From an uncultured bacterium (GTDB lineage: Bacteria; Bacillota; Clostridia; Lachnospirales; Lachnospiraceae): a DNA stretch of 48,624 nucleotides. How positions within the stretch are numbered: position 1 is the stretch's first letter; the number at the start of each line of letters is the position of its first letter. Position numbers and translations under genes: made by a program. The stretch spans positions 1 through 48,624 of the forward strand of contig CANDBT010000035.1 of assembly GCA_947383005.1 (NCBI GenBank). The letters are read 5' to 3'. The notes beneath the pieces are model-generated. The model had not been told where the DNA came from, made no database searches, and was given only the letters and a program-made list of their open reading frames with translations. Positions 33,747 through 41,853 of the stretch are shown one piece after another.

Positions 33747-35915
33747 ATGAATGAAGAATTGATGCGGCGCGCGGAAGAACTGCTGGAAAAACTGACTTTG
33801 GAAGAAAAAATCGGCATGATTCATGGCGCGGAGCTGTTTGCAACCAAAGGGGTAGAGAGGCTGGGCATCCCGCCTTTGCGGTTTTCCGACGGCACGATGG
33901 GGGTAAGGCAGGAATTTGCGCCGGATTCATGGCATGCTGTTGGGAACACCGATGATTTTGTTACTTATTTGCCTTGCGGCAGCGCGGTTGCCGCTACCTG
34001 GAACCGCTCTTTGGCCAAGATGGCGGGCAGCGTATTGGGAGCGGAAGCCAGGGGCAGGGGTAAGGATGTGATCCTGGGGCCGGGGATAAATATCAAGCGA
34101 AGCCCTTTGTGCGGGAGAAATTTCGAATATTTCAGTGAAGATCCTTATTTGACGGGCCAGCTTGCCGCCGCCTTTGTCCAGGGGGTGCAGCAATGGGACG
34201 TGGCTGCCTGCGTAAAACATTTTGCCGCCAATAACCAGGAGACAAAGCGGCTCCAGGTAGAGGTGGAGATTGATGAGGAGGCTTTGCGTTCCCTCTATCT
34301 GCCAGCTTTTTATGAAACGGTGAAAGAAGGCGGGACTTTGTCGGTCATGGCGGCATACAACCGGCTTTATGGGGAGCATTGCTGTCAAAGCGATTTTTTG
34401 CTGAGAAAAATTCTCCGGCAGGAATGGGGTTTTGATGGTCTTGTGGTTTCCGACTGGGGAGGGGTTCACGATACAAAGCTGGCGGCTCAATCTTCGCTGG
34501 ATGTGGAAATGTCCGTGACCAATGATTTCGATCAATATAAGATGGCAGAACCGCTGAAAAAACTGGTGGAGGCCGGTGAAATTCCCGAATCGGCAATTGA
34601 CGAAAAAGTGTTTCACATTTTGATGACAATGATGCGCCTGCATATGCTGGATGGCAGCAGGAAATCCGGAAGCTACAATACCAGGGAACATCAAAACACG
34701 GCGCTGATGATGGCAAGGGAGTCTGTGGTGCTGCTGAAAAACAGCCAGGGGATTTTGCCGCTTAGGAAAGAAGCATGCCACCGGATATTGGTAATCGGGG
34801 AAAACGGGAATCGTATCCACAGCAATGGCGGCGGCAGCGCGGAAGTCAAGGCGCTATATGAGATTACTCCGCTTATGGGGATCAAAAAGCTGCTTGGCGG
34901 GAATTGCCGGGTGGATTATGTGCCGGGCTATTGCAGCGACGGTTTTTTGGGAGAAGATGCCGGTTTGGATGGCAGCGGAGACGGCCAGGCCGAGAATTGG
35001 CAGGAAACCAGCCTGGAAAACGGCGGGGGATCGATAAAAGTGCAAAGAGAGGATGAGGCAGCCCGCCGTCGTCGACAGGCGATGAGGCAGGAAGCGTCTG
35101 CGCTGGCGGCCTCGTCCCAGTATGACAAAGTGATTTTTGTGGGCGGGCTGAATCATGATTTTGACAGCGAGGGAAATGACCGGGCTGATATGAAGCTCCC
35201 TTATGATCAGGACGTCCTTATCGGCGAGCTTTTGTCTGTAAGGCCGGATATGGTGATGGTGCTTATGGGAGGCAGCCCGGTAGAAATGGGGCGATGGGTT
35301 GACCGGTGTTCCAGCTTGGTATGGTGTTGGTATGGGGGGATGGAAGGCGGGACAGCGCTGGCGGAGGTGTTGTTCGGCCAGGTAAATCCTTCAGGGAAGC
35401 TGCCGGAGAGTTTTTACCAAACGATTGATGATTGTTCGGCACATTCCGTAGGGGAATTTCCGGGCACGGACAAAGTACGTTATCGGGAAGGGGTATTTGT
35501 CGGGTACCGCTATCTGGATACTTTTGGCAAGGAGCCGCAGTTTTGCTTTGGCCATGGTTTGTCTTATACTGAATTTACTTATGGGAAAGCCAGCCTTGGG
35601 AAGGCCAGTCTGTCAGGAGAGGGAAATACCGTGCTTTGTGAGATTACCAATACAGGATGCCTGCCGGGGAAGGAAACCGTGCAGGTGTACTTAAGGCAAA
35701 AGGAGAGAAATCCGAAGCAGCCCTATCAGGAATTGGCGGGTTTTGAAAAGATCGAGCTTCAGCCTGGGGAAACCCGGCAGGTTATCGTTGCTTTTAAAGG
35801 AGAATTTAAAGGCAGAGAGATTGCTGTGGGCAGTTCGTCAAGAGATATCCGGGCAATTGTGTGTTCGCCCGATGGGGAAACAGATAGTAAGTTACTGTTC
35901 ACAGGTACCCTGTGA
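33747..35915 (+). CDS. GH3 beta-glucosidase with a transposon-altered C-terminus
   Basis: Cytoplasmic retaining beta-glucosidase for the cello-oligosaccharide core left after side-chain removal. The 722 residues hold the GH3 barrel with nucleophile D236 in GLVVSDWGG, the alpha/beta sandwich domain (PEMGRWV-like GGSPVEMGRWVD) and a C-terminal fibronectin-like domain (PQFCFGHGLSYTEF). GGAGG lies eleven bases before the start. The last eight residues, KLLFTGTL from K715, are read partly or fully from a mobile element inserted at 35891. Skipping the element and one target copy restores a frame ending DSNINVVKM. Both tails lie outside the catalytic domains, so activity is probably kept. Some GH3 enzymes are beta-xylosidases; context favours glucosidase. 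Confidence 0.92.
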   Translation: MNEELMRRAEELLEKLTLEEKIGMIHGAELFATKGVERLGIPPLRFSDGTMGVRQEFAPDSWHAVGNTDDFVTYLPCGSAVAATWNRSLAKMAGSVLGAEARGRGKDVILGPGINIKRSPLCGRNFEYFSEDPYLTGQLAAAFVQGVQQWDVAACVKHFAANNQETKRLQVEVEIDEEALRSLYLPAFYETVKEGGTLSVMAAYNRLYGEHCCQSDFLLRKILRQEWGFDGLVVSDWGGVHDTKLAAQSSLDVEMSVTNDFDQYKMAEPLKKLVEAGEIPESAIDEKVFHILMTMMRLHMLDGSRKSGSYNTREHQNTALMMARESVVLLKNSQGILPLRKEACHRILVIGENGNRIHSNGGGSAEVKALYEITPLMGIKKLLGGNCRVDYVPGYCSDGFLGEDAGLDGSGDGQAENWQETSLENGGGSIKVQREDEAARRRRQAMRQEASALAASSQYDKVIFVGGLNHDFDSEGNDRADMKLPYDQDVLIGELLSVRPDMVMVLMGGSPVEMGRWVDRCSSLVWCWYGGMEGGTALAEVLFGQVNPSGKLPESFYQTIDDCSAHSVGEFPGTDKVRYREGVFVGYRYLDTFGKEPQFCFGHGLSYTEFTYGKASLGKASLSGEGNTVLCEITNTGCLPGKETVQVYLRQKERNPKQPYQELAGFEKIELQPGETRQVIVAFKGEFKGREIAVGSSSRDIRAIVCSPDGETDSKLLFTGTL

Positions 35916-36091
35916 ACGTAACCGCATATGCCCATGTTAAATTGCCTTCGGGTTCTAAGCGCCAGTGGCGCTTGTTTAGAACCGACCGGAACGGAGTGTA
36001 GACGGGGGCATATGCTTTGCTCCCATAATGATATCTGCCCATGGCTAATCAGCGGAGTGATTAGCCATGGTGTGAACAGTAACGATAGTAA
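35883..36091. mobile_element. MITE, family C, with perfect inverted ends and 8-bp target duplication
   Basis: A 193-bp element (35891-36083) begins GTTACTGTTCACA and ends TGTGAACAGTAAC, a perfect 13-bp inverted pair. It is flanked on both sides by GATAGTAA (35883-35890 and 36084-36091). Inside are a left-end hairpin containing the GH3 stop codon, the CATATGCCC...GGGCATATG pair, a hairpin core at 35952-35982 shared with the element at 6603-6848, and a 13-bp stem at 36039-36070 (CCATGGCTAATCA / TGATTAGCCATGG). There is no coding capacity, so movement would need a transposase elsewhere. Confidence 0.9.
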
Positions 36092-36123
36092 CATAAATGT
36101 TGTGAAAATGTAGACAATTTACA

Positions 36124-36152
36124 TTGTGTGCCCGTCTGAAAAGTGCTATAAT
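36124..36152 (+). promoter_or_regulatory. Transketolase promoter
   Basis: -35 TTGTGT (36124-36129), a 17-base spacer, and TATAAT (36147-36152) preceded by TGC, giving an extended -10. It lies between the mobile element and the transketolase gene. Confidence 0.75.
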
Positions 36153-36194
36153 AAGCCATAACACTTAGAGTTTTCCCAAACAGGAGGAGATAAC

Positions 36195-38180
36195 ATGAAT
36201 AAACAATTGGAACAAAAATCGGTAAATGCCATTCGGATTTTGGCCGCGGATACGGTGCAGAAGGCCAATTCCGGCCACCCGGGCCTTCCGCTGGGGGCGG
36301 CGGCCATAGCTTATGAGCTATGGGCGCATCAGATGAACCACAATCCTGCCAATCCTGACTGGGAGAACAGAGATCGTTTTATTTTATCCGGCGGCCATGG
36401 TTCCGCGCTTTTGTATTCGCTGCTGCATTTATTTGATTATGGCCTGACTGTTGAGGATTTAAAGAACTTCCGCCAGGACGGTTCCCTGACGCCGGGGCAT
36501 CCGGAGTATGGTCATACCGTAGGTGTGGAAGCGACTACGGGACCTTTGGGGGCAGGCATGGCTATGGCTGTGGGCATGGCAATGGCGGAAGCCCACTTGT
36601 CGGCTTTGTTTAATGAGCCGGATTACCCGGTTGTGGATCATTATACTTATGTGCTGGGCGGCGATGGCTGCATGATGGAGGGGATATCCTCGGAAGCTTT
36701 CTCTCTGGCAGGAACGCTCGGACTGCACAAGCTGATTGTATTATATGATTCGAATAATATTTCGATAGAGGGAAGTACGGATATCGCTTTTACTGAGGAT
36801 GTAAGGGGGCGGATGGAAGCTTTCGGTTTTCAGACGCTTTTAGTGGAAGACGGCAATGATATCGAGGCTATCGGCCGCGCTGTTGAGGCAGCTAAAGCAG
36901 ATACCGAGCGTCCGTCGTTTATTGTGGTAAAGACAAAGATCGGTTTTGGCTGTCCGGCCAAGGAAGGGACGGCAAGTGCCCACGGGGAGCCGCTTGGCGC
37001 GGATAATATAGCGGCGATGAGGAAAAACCTGGGCTGGGAAGAGGATGAAGCTTTTGTCGTTCCGTCTGAGGTTTATGAGAATTGCCAGGGGGCAAAGATC
37101 CATGGAGCGGAAACGGAGAAAAAGTGGAATCAGATGTTTGCCTCCTACTGCAACAATTACCCGGAGAAAAAGGCATTGTGGGATCAGATCCATGATAAGC
37201 AAATCGGGAAAAAACTGCTGGATGACCCGGATTTCTGGGCATGCGAGGATAAGCCCCAGGCTACCCGGAGTTTATCAGGGATAATGATTAACCGGATTAA
37301 GGATAAAGTTCCGGCTTTGATCGGCGGCGCAGCGGATTTGGCGCCTTCTACGAAGACTTATATGTCCGGAGAAGGGGATTTCTCCCGGAAAGATTACCGT
37401 GGACGCAACCTGCATTTTGGCGTGCGTGAGCTTGCTATGACCGGTATCGCCAACGGATTGGCTCTTCATGGCCTGCGGCCTTTTGTATCTACCTTTTTTG
37501 TGTTCAGTGATTATATGAAGCCCATGCTCAGGCTGGCGTCGCTGATGAAACTGCCGCTCACCTGTGTGCTGACTCATGATAGTATCGGAGTGGGAGAGGA
37601 CGGGCCGACCCATGAGCCGATCGAACAGCTTGCCATGCTCCGTGCTATGCCGGGATTTGCCGTATTTCGTCCGGCAGACGCAAGAGAGACTGCGGCTGCC
37701 TGGTATTTTGCCGTGTCATCTACGGATATGCCGGTGGCTTTGGTATTGAGCCGTCAAAATTTACCGCTGTTGAAAAATTCCGGAAAAGAGGCATTGAAAG
37801 GGGCGTATGTGCTGGAAGACAGCGGGAAGGAAGTTCCTGATGCCATACTGATTGCCAGCGGTTCTGAAGTTAGCGTGGCCGTGGAGGCAAGACAGCTTTT
37901 GCTGGCTGAAGGGATGGATGTACGGGTGGTCAGCATGCCTTCCATGGATGTATTTGAGCAGCAGCCAGAGGAATATAAGCAGTCTGTGCTTCCGCCAAAT
38001 GTGCGTCGGCGGGTGGCTGTAGAGGCTTTAAGCGGTTTTGGCTGGGAGAGATATGTGGGCCTGGATGGTGCGGTAGTAGCAATGAAGGGCTTCGGGGCTT
38101 CGGCGCCGGCAGGAAAGCTGTTTAAGAAATTCGGCTTTACTGCGGAGCATGTGGCTGAGGTGGCAAAAGGATTGAAATAA
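36195..38180 (+). CDS. tkt: Transketolase
   Basis: Thiamine-diphosphate enzyme of the non-oxidative pentose phosphate pathway, moving two-carbon units between ketose and aldose phosphates. The full-length 661 residues include the HPGLPLGAA start region, the ThDP motif GDG (156-158) with NNISI following, and the transketolase signature in GEDGPTHEPIEQLAMLRA. CAGGAGGAG precedes the ATG. It heads a unit with an isomerase-like gene (19-base gap) and a transaldolase gene. Placement after the xylose-releasing enzymes suggests pentose processing, though a housekeeping role is also possible. Confidence 0.97.
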   Translation: MNKQLEQKSVNAIRILAADTVQKANSGHPGLPLGAAAIAYELWAHQMNHNPANPDWENRDRFILSGGHGSALLYSLLHLFDYGLTVEDLKNFRQDGSLTPGHPEYGHTVGVEATTGPLGAGMAMAVGMAMAEAHLSALFNEPDYPVVDHYTYVLGGDGCMMEGISSEAFSLAGTLGLHKLIVLYDSNNISIEGSTDIAFTEDVRGRMEAFGFQTLLVEDGNDIEAIGRAVEAAKADTERPSFIVVKTKIGFGCPAKEGTASAHGEPLGADNIAAMRKNLGWEEDEAFVVPSEVYENCQGAKIHGAETEKKWNQMFASYCNNYPEKKALWDQIHDKQIGKKLLDDPDFWACEDKPQATRSLSGIMINRIKDKVPALIGGAADLAPSTKTYMSGEGDFSRKDYRGRNLHFGVRELAMTGIANGLALHGLRPFVSTFFVFSDYMKPMLRLASLMKLPLTCVLTHDSIGVGEDGPTHEPIEQLAMLRAMPGFAVFRPADARETAAAWYFAVSSTDMPVALVLSRQNLPLLKNSGKEALKGAYVLEDSGKEVPDAILIASGSEVSVAVEARQLLLAEGMDVRVVSMPSMDVFEQQPEEYKQSVLPPNVRRRVAVEALSGFGWERYVGLDGAVVAMKGFGASAPAGKLFKKFGFTAEHVAEVAKGLK

Positions 38181-38199
38181 GGCAGAAAAGGAGAAGAAG

Positions 38200-39687
38200 A
38201 TGATGATTAATATTCCGCAAGTAAAAGTGGGGATCGTGGCGGTAAGCCGTGACTGTTTCCCGGAGAGCCTTTCCGTAAATCGGAGAAAAGCACTGATTGA
38301 TGCTTATGAAAAAAAATATGATGTTCAAGACATTTATGAGTGTCCGATCTGTATTGTGGAAAGTGAAATCCATATGCTGCAGGCTTTGGAGGATATCAAG
38401 AAGGCGGGATGCAACGCCCTGGCTGTATATTTGGGGAATTTTGGCCCGGAGATTGCCGAGACGTTGTTAGCGAAAAATTTTGACGGGCCGGTGATGTATA
38501 TTGCCGCCGCAGAAGAGTCGGGGGACAATTTGGTTCAGGGAAGAGGCGATGCATATTGCGGAATGCTCAATGCCAGCTATAACCTTAAGCTGCGCAATGT
38601 CCGCGCTTACATACCAGAGTATCCTGTGGGGACGGCAGAAGAATGTGCAGATATGATTCATGAGTTTTTGCCTGTTGCCCGGGCGGTAATCGGCTTAAGG
38701 AGCCTGAAGATTATCAGCTTTGGCCCAAGACCCTTAAATTTCCTGGCTTGCAATGCCCCGATCAAGCAGCTTTATAATCTGGGTGTGGAGATTGAGGAAA
38801 ATTCGGAATTGGATCTTTTTGAGGCTTTCCATAAGCATGCGGGAGACGAGAGAATTCCTGACGTAGTCAAAGATATGGAAAAAGAATTGGGCGCCGGCAA
38901 TAAAAAACCGGAAATTCTGGCCAAGCTGGCTCAGTATGAGCTGACTTTGTTAGATTGGGTGGAGGCCCATAAAGGCTGTTGCGAGTATGTGGCAATCGCC
39001 GGAAAATGCTGGCCTGCTTTCCAAACCCAGTTTGGTTTTGTCCCTTGCTATGTAAACAGCCGTTTGACCGGGCGCGGGATTCCGGTGTCTTGTGAGGTGG
39101 ATATTTACGGTGCGCTCAGCGAGTTTATCGGGACATGTGTCAGCCAGGATGCGGTAACTCTTTTGGATATCAACAACTCTGTGCCTGCGGATTTGTATAA
39201 GGAAGAGATTGAAGGAAAATTCCCCTATGGCCTGCGGGAGACTTTTATGGGATTCCATTGCGGGAATACCTGTTCGAGGAAACTGTCCTTCTGTGAGATG
39301 AAGTACCAGTTGATTATGGCTCGTGCATTGCCGGAAGAAGTTACTCAGGGAACTTTGGAAGGGGATATTATTCCTGGTGATATCACCTTTTACCGGCTGC
39401 AGAGTACGGCGGACTGCAGGCTGAGAGCCTATGTTGCTCAGGGAGAAGTGCTTCCGGCCGCTACGAAATCATTTGGCGGTGTTGGCATTTTTGCCATTCC
39501 GGAGATGGGAAGATTTTACCGCCATGTATTGATTGAGAAGAATTATCCTCATCATGGTGCGGTGGCTTTCGGCCATTTCGGGAAAGCGTTGTATGAAGTG
39601 TTTAAATATATCGGAGTGGAAGTAGAGGAGATTGGTTTTAACCAGCCGAAAGGAATGAGGTACCCGGGAGAAAATCCTTTTTCATAA
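38200..39687 (+). CDS. L-fucose/L-arabinose isomerase-like protein (COG2407)
   Basis: 495-residue cytoplasmic protein of the fucose isomerase-related superfamily, whose members convert aldoses to ketoses with a divalent metal. The N-terminal Rossmann-like domain (KVGIVAVSRDCFPESLS, CNALAVYLGNFGPE) and the C-terminal part (FMGFHCGNTCSRK, HHGAVAFGHFGKAL) fit that family, but the true substrate is not evident. It sits between transketolase and transaldolase genes, 19 bases after the first, so a pentose or pentose-derived sugar is likely. Xylose isomerase and xylulokinase genes are absent nearby, which makes a xylose, arabinose or fucose isomerase role worth testing. AAAGGAGAAG precedes two ATGs; 38203 is an equal start. 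Confidence 0.75.
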   Translation: MMINIPQVKVGIVAVSRDCFPESLSVNRRKALIDAYEKKYDVQDIYECPICIVESEIHMLQALEDIKKAGCNALAVYLGNFGPEIAETLLAKNFDGPVMYIAAAEESGDNLVQGRGDAYCGMLNASYNLKLRNVRAYIPEYPVGTAEECADMIHEFLPVARAVIGLRSLKIISFGPRPLNFLACNAPIKQLYNLGVEIEENSELDLFEAFHKHAGDERIPDVVKDMEKELGAGNKKPEILAKLAQYELTLLDWVEAHKGCCEYVAIAGKCWPAFQTQFGFVPCYVNSRLTGRGIPVSCEVDIYGALSEFIGTCVSQDAVTLLDINNSVPADLYKEEIEGKFPYGLRETFMGFHCGNTCSRKLSFCEMKYQLIMARALPEEVTQGTLEGDIIPGDITFYRLQSTADCRLRAYVAQGEVLPAATKSFGGVGIFAIPEMGRFYRHVLIEKNYPHHGAVAFGHFGKALYEVFKYIGVEVEEIGFNQPKGMRYPGENPFS

Positions 39688-39753
39688 CAGGCAATACATG
39701 GTTTTTTGATTTGGTTCATGAGTATCATAAAATTTAAGGCAACAGTTTGGAGT

Positions 39754-39802
39754 AAGGGCGCAGACGGGCAAGAAGATACCCGTCTGAACTGTAACAGTTC
39801 AG
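39754..39802 (+). repeat. Family D fragment with hairpins before the transaldolase gene
   Basis: AGACGGG-caagaagata-CCCGTCT forms a hairpin identical in plan to that of 48510-48535, and is followed by CTGAACTGT-a-ACAGTTCAG, a perfect palindrome at 39784-39802. It lies in the 135-base gap before transaldolase. Origin from the dispersed family D is likely; an effect on translation is possible, since the ribosome site follows within a few bases. Confidence 0.65.
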
Positions 39803-39822
39803 AAAGCGAGGGAATGACAATT

Positions 39823-40473
39823 ATGAAATTTTTTGTTGACACAGCTAATGTAGAAGAAATCCGCAAGGCTAATGACATGGGAATCATCTGTGGTGTTACG
39901 ACGAATCCGTCGTTGATTGCCAAGGAAGGGCGCGATTTTAACCAGGTAATTGCAGAGATTGCTTCTATTGTGGACGGGCCAATCAGTGGTGAAGTCAAGG
40001 CAACTACTGTAGATGCGGCCGGTATGATTGAGGAAGGACGTCAGATAGCGGCTATTCATCCCAATATGGTAGTAAAAATCCCCATGACCGTCGAAGGCTT
40101 AAAAGCCGTAAAGGTACTCAAGGCAGAGGGGGTCCATACCAATGTAACATTGGTGTTCTCGGCGGCTCAGGCGCTGCTGGCTGCCAGGGCGGGCGCTACG
40201 TATGTGTCTCCGTTCCTGGGACGGTTAGATGACATTTCTATGCCGGGGATTGATTTGATTGAGGAGATTGCGGAGATTTTTGATATTCATGATATTGATA
40301 CGGAGATTATTGCTGCCAGTATCCGTCATCCTATTCATGTCATTGATTGTGCCCGCGCAGGGGCGCATATAGCAACGGTGCCATACAAGGTGTTGGAGCA
40401 GATGACAAAACATCCGCTGACCGAAGCAGGGATTAAAAAATTCCAGGACGATTATCGGGCAGTATTCGGATAA
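39823..40473 (+). CDS. tal: Transaldolase (small TalC/FSA-like subfamily)
   Basis: 216-residue decameric-type transaldolase that moves a dihydroxyacetone unit between sugar phosphates. The Schiff-base lysine is K85 in MVVKIPMT. Position 131 is Phe in [11 protein letters not shown], as in true transaldolases; the related fructose-6-phosphate aldolase of E. coli has Tyr there, so transaldolase activity is favoured. The start is ATG 39823, ten bases after GCGAGGG; an upstream in-frame frame extension has no ribosome site. It completes a unit with transketolase and the COG2407 protein, linked to pentose use. Confidence 0.93.
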   Translation: MKFFVDTANVEEIRKANDMGIICGVTTNPSLIAKEGRDFNQVIAEIASIVDGPISGEVKATTVDAAGMIEEGRQIAAIHPNMVVKIPMTVEGLKAVKVLKAEGVHTNVTLVFSAAQALLAARAGATYVSPFLGRLDDISMPGIDLIEEIAEIFDIHDIDTEIIAASIRHPIHVIDCARAGAHIATVPYKVLEQMTKHPLTEAGIKKFQDDYRAVFG

Positions 40474-40527
40474 GGAAAACAGCTAATGTAATGATGTATT
40501 AGGTGAAAAACAATCCGTTTGATAAAG

Positions 40528-40632
40528 CGTAAGCCATATGCCGGGAGTTGGAGAGTGGTCATATTCTCCGTCTCCCGGCATATGCTTTGCTGCCATAATG
40601 ATATTGGCGTCTGACTAATCAGCGAAGTAATG
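40528..40632. repeat. Family C repeat, truncated copy between convergent genes
   Basis: GCGTAAGCCATATGCC begins a region with the 13-bp stem CATATGCCGGGAG / CTCCCGGCATATG (40535-40547 with 40572-40584). The conserved tail CATATGCTTTGCT-CCATAATGATAT then runs to CTAATCAGCGAAGT. The tail matches 36009-36057 of the complete element. The GTTAC ends are missing. It lies after the transaldolase gene and before the end of the convergent enolase-family gene and may serve as terminator for both. Confidence 0.75.
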
Positions 40633-40647
40633 AAGAAAATTTTTGCC

Positions 40648-41850
40648 CTACAGCCCCCTCCAGTACTCATCCACGCACACATGCATCAGCGCCGTCTTTA
40701 TCGCATGTTCCGAAAGCTCCTGTCCCAGCCCCGGAAGCTCCGGAACCGTATAGATACCATTCTTCGGTTGATAGTCATATTTACATAGCACCGCCAGTGC
40801 CGGCTGTGTGCTCCTGTAATGGTGCTCATGAATGCAGAAATTCGGAATCGCCGCCTCCAGATGCAGGGCCGCTGCCGTGGAGATCGGTGAACCCGCACAA
40901 TGTGCCTGCACCGTCGCGTCAAATATCGCCGCCAGGTCACAGATCTTCTTCCCCTCTGTCAAACCTCCGCAATTGCAGATATCCGGCTGGATGAGCTGAA
41001 CCGCGTCCTGCTTCAGAAATTGGTAAAAGCCCCAGGTTCCGAAAACCCGCTCACCCGTCGCAACCGGCGTCTTTATCTTCTCCCGGATTACCCGGTGCAT
41101 TTCGGGATTGAGCGGCATTGCCGGCTCTTCATATGCCATCGCCTTGTATTTATCACAAAGCTCTCCGATCATGACTCCACTGACCGCATCCGTCCGGCAA
41201 TGGTTTTCCACGATCAGATCAAAATCCCATCCGCAATGTTCCCGGATTGCCTGCATCCGTTCCTCAATCATATTCATAAACGGACGAGTCAGAATTCCCT
41301 CTGCCGCTGTGGTTGCCATCCGTTTTCCTTCACGGTCAAATTGGGTAAAATCAATTTTAACACAATCATATCCTTGTTCCAGCGCATATTGCACAATTGC
41401 CACATAATCCTCTGTTCTGCCGTAAGGCCCGCTCTTCTCTGCCCAGCCGAATTGAAGCTGCGAAGCATAACATCTCATTTTGCTGCGGCATTTCCCGCCA
41501 AGAAGCTGGTACACCGGAACTCCCAGCGCCTTTCCCTTGATATCCATTAACGCGATATCAAGCGCACTGATGCCGGCAAAGACCACCGGCCCTCCGCCCA
41601 TTCCCCAAAAGCTGCTCTTCAAAAGCCGGTGCCAGATCTGTTCGGTATTCATCGGATCCATTCCGATAATCAGCCTTGCCAAATCCTGCACCATGCCAAA
41701 GGCGGCCGGCGCCCCTGTCCCCAGGGCAATCCCTGCTTCTCCGTCTCCATAGATCCCCTCGTCCGTATGCACCCTTGCGACAATCGGCCGGCGGCTGGCT
41801 CTCTGAACCGTTGCGTCCAGCATGTAAACATCTACTTTGGTAATCTTCAA
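40648..41850 (-). CDS. Enolase-superfamily (mandelate racemase/muconate lactonizing) dehydratase-like protein
   Basis: 400-residue cytoplasmic enzyme likely to remove a proton alpha to a carboxylate, as in acid-sugar dehydratases. Metal ligands fit E215 (in VENH), E241/242 (in YEEP) and E267 (in GERVF). H217 two residues after the first ligand and H317 in AHCAGSPIS match the catalytic histidine pair of D-galactonate dehydratase-type proteins; the first ligand is usually Asp there. The start is a TTG, 3 bases after the tctA stop codon, with GGGGGA about ten bases upstream, so it is co-transcribed with the transporter. The substrate is presumably a hydroxy-acid brought in by TctABC; it cannot be named. 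Confidence 0.87.
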   Translation of the reverse strand: MKITKVDVYMLDATVQRASRRPIVARVHTDEGIYGDGEAGIALGTGAPAAFGMVQDLARLIIGMDPMNTEQIWHRLLKSSFWGMGGGPVVFAGISALDIALMDIKGKALGVPVYQLLGGKCRSKMRCYASQLQFGWAEKSGPYGRTEDYVAIVQYALEQGYDCVKIDFTQFDREGKRMATTAAEGILTRPFMNMIEERMQAIREHCGWDFDLIVENHCRTDAVSGVMIGELCDKYKAMAYEEPAMPLNPEMHRVIREKIKTPVATGERVFGTWGFYQFLKQDAVQLIQPDICNCGGLTEGKKICDLAAIFDATVQAHCAGSPISTAAALHLEAAIPNFCIHEHHYRSTQPALAVLCKYDYQPKNGIYTVPELPGLGQELSEHAIKTALMHVCVDEYWRGL

Positions 41851-41853
41851 AAT

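Noticed and set aside
39823-40473. Fructose-6-phosphate aldolase
   Set aside because: Residue 131 is Phe rather than the Tyr of the E. coli aldolase, and the gene is next to transketolase; transaldolase is preferred.
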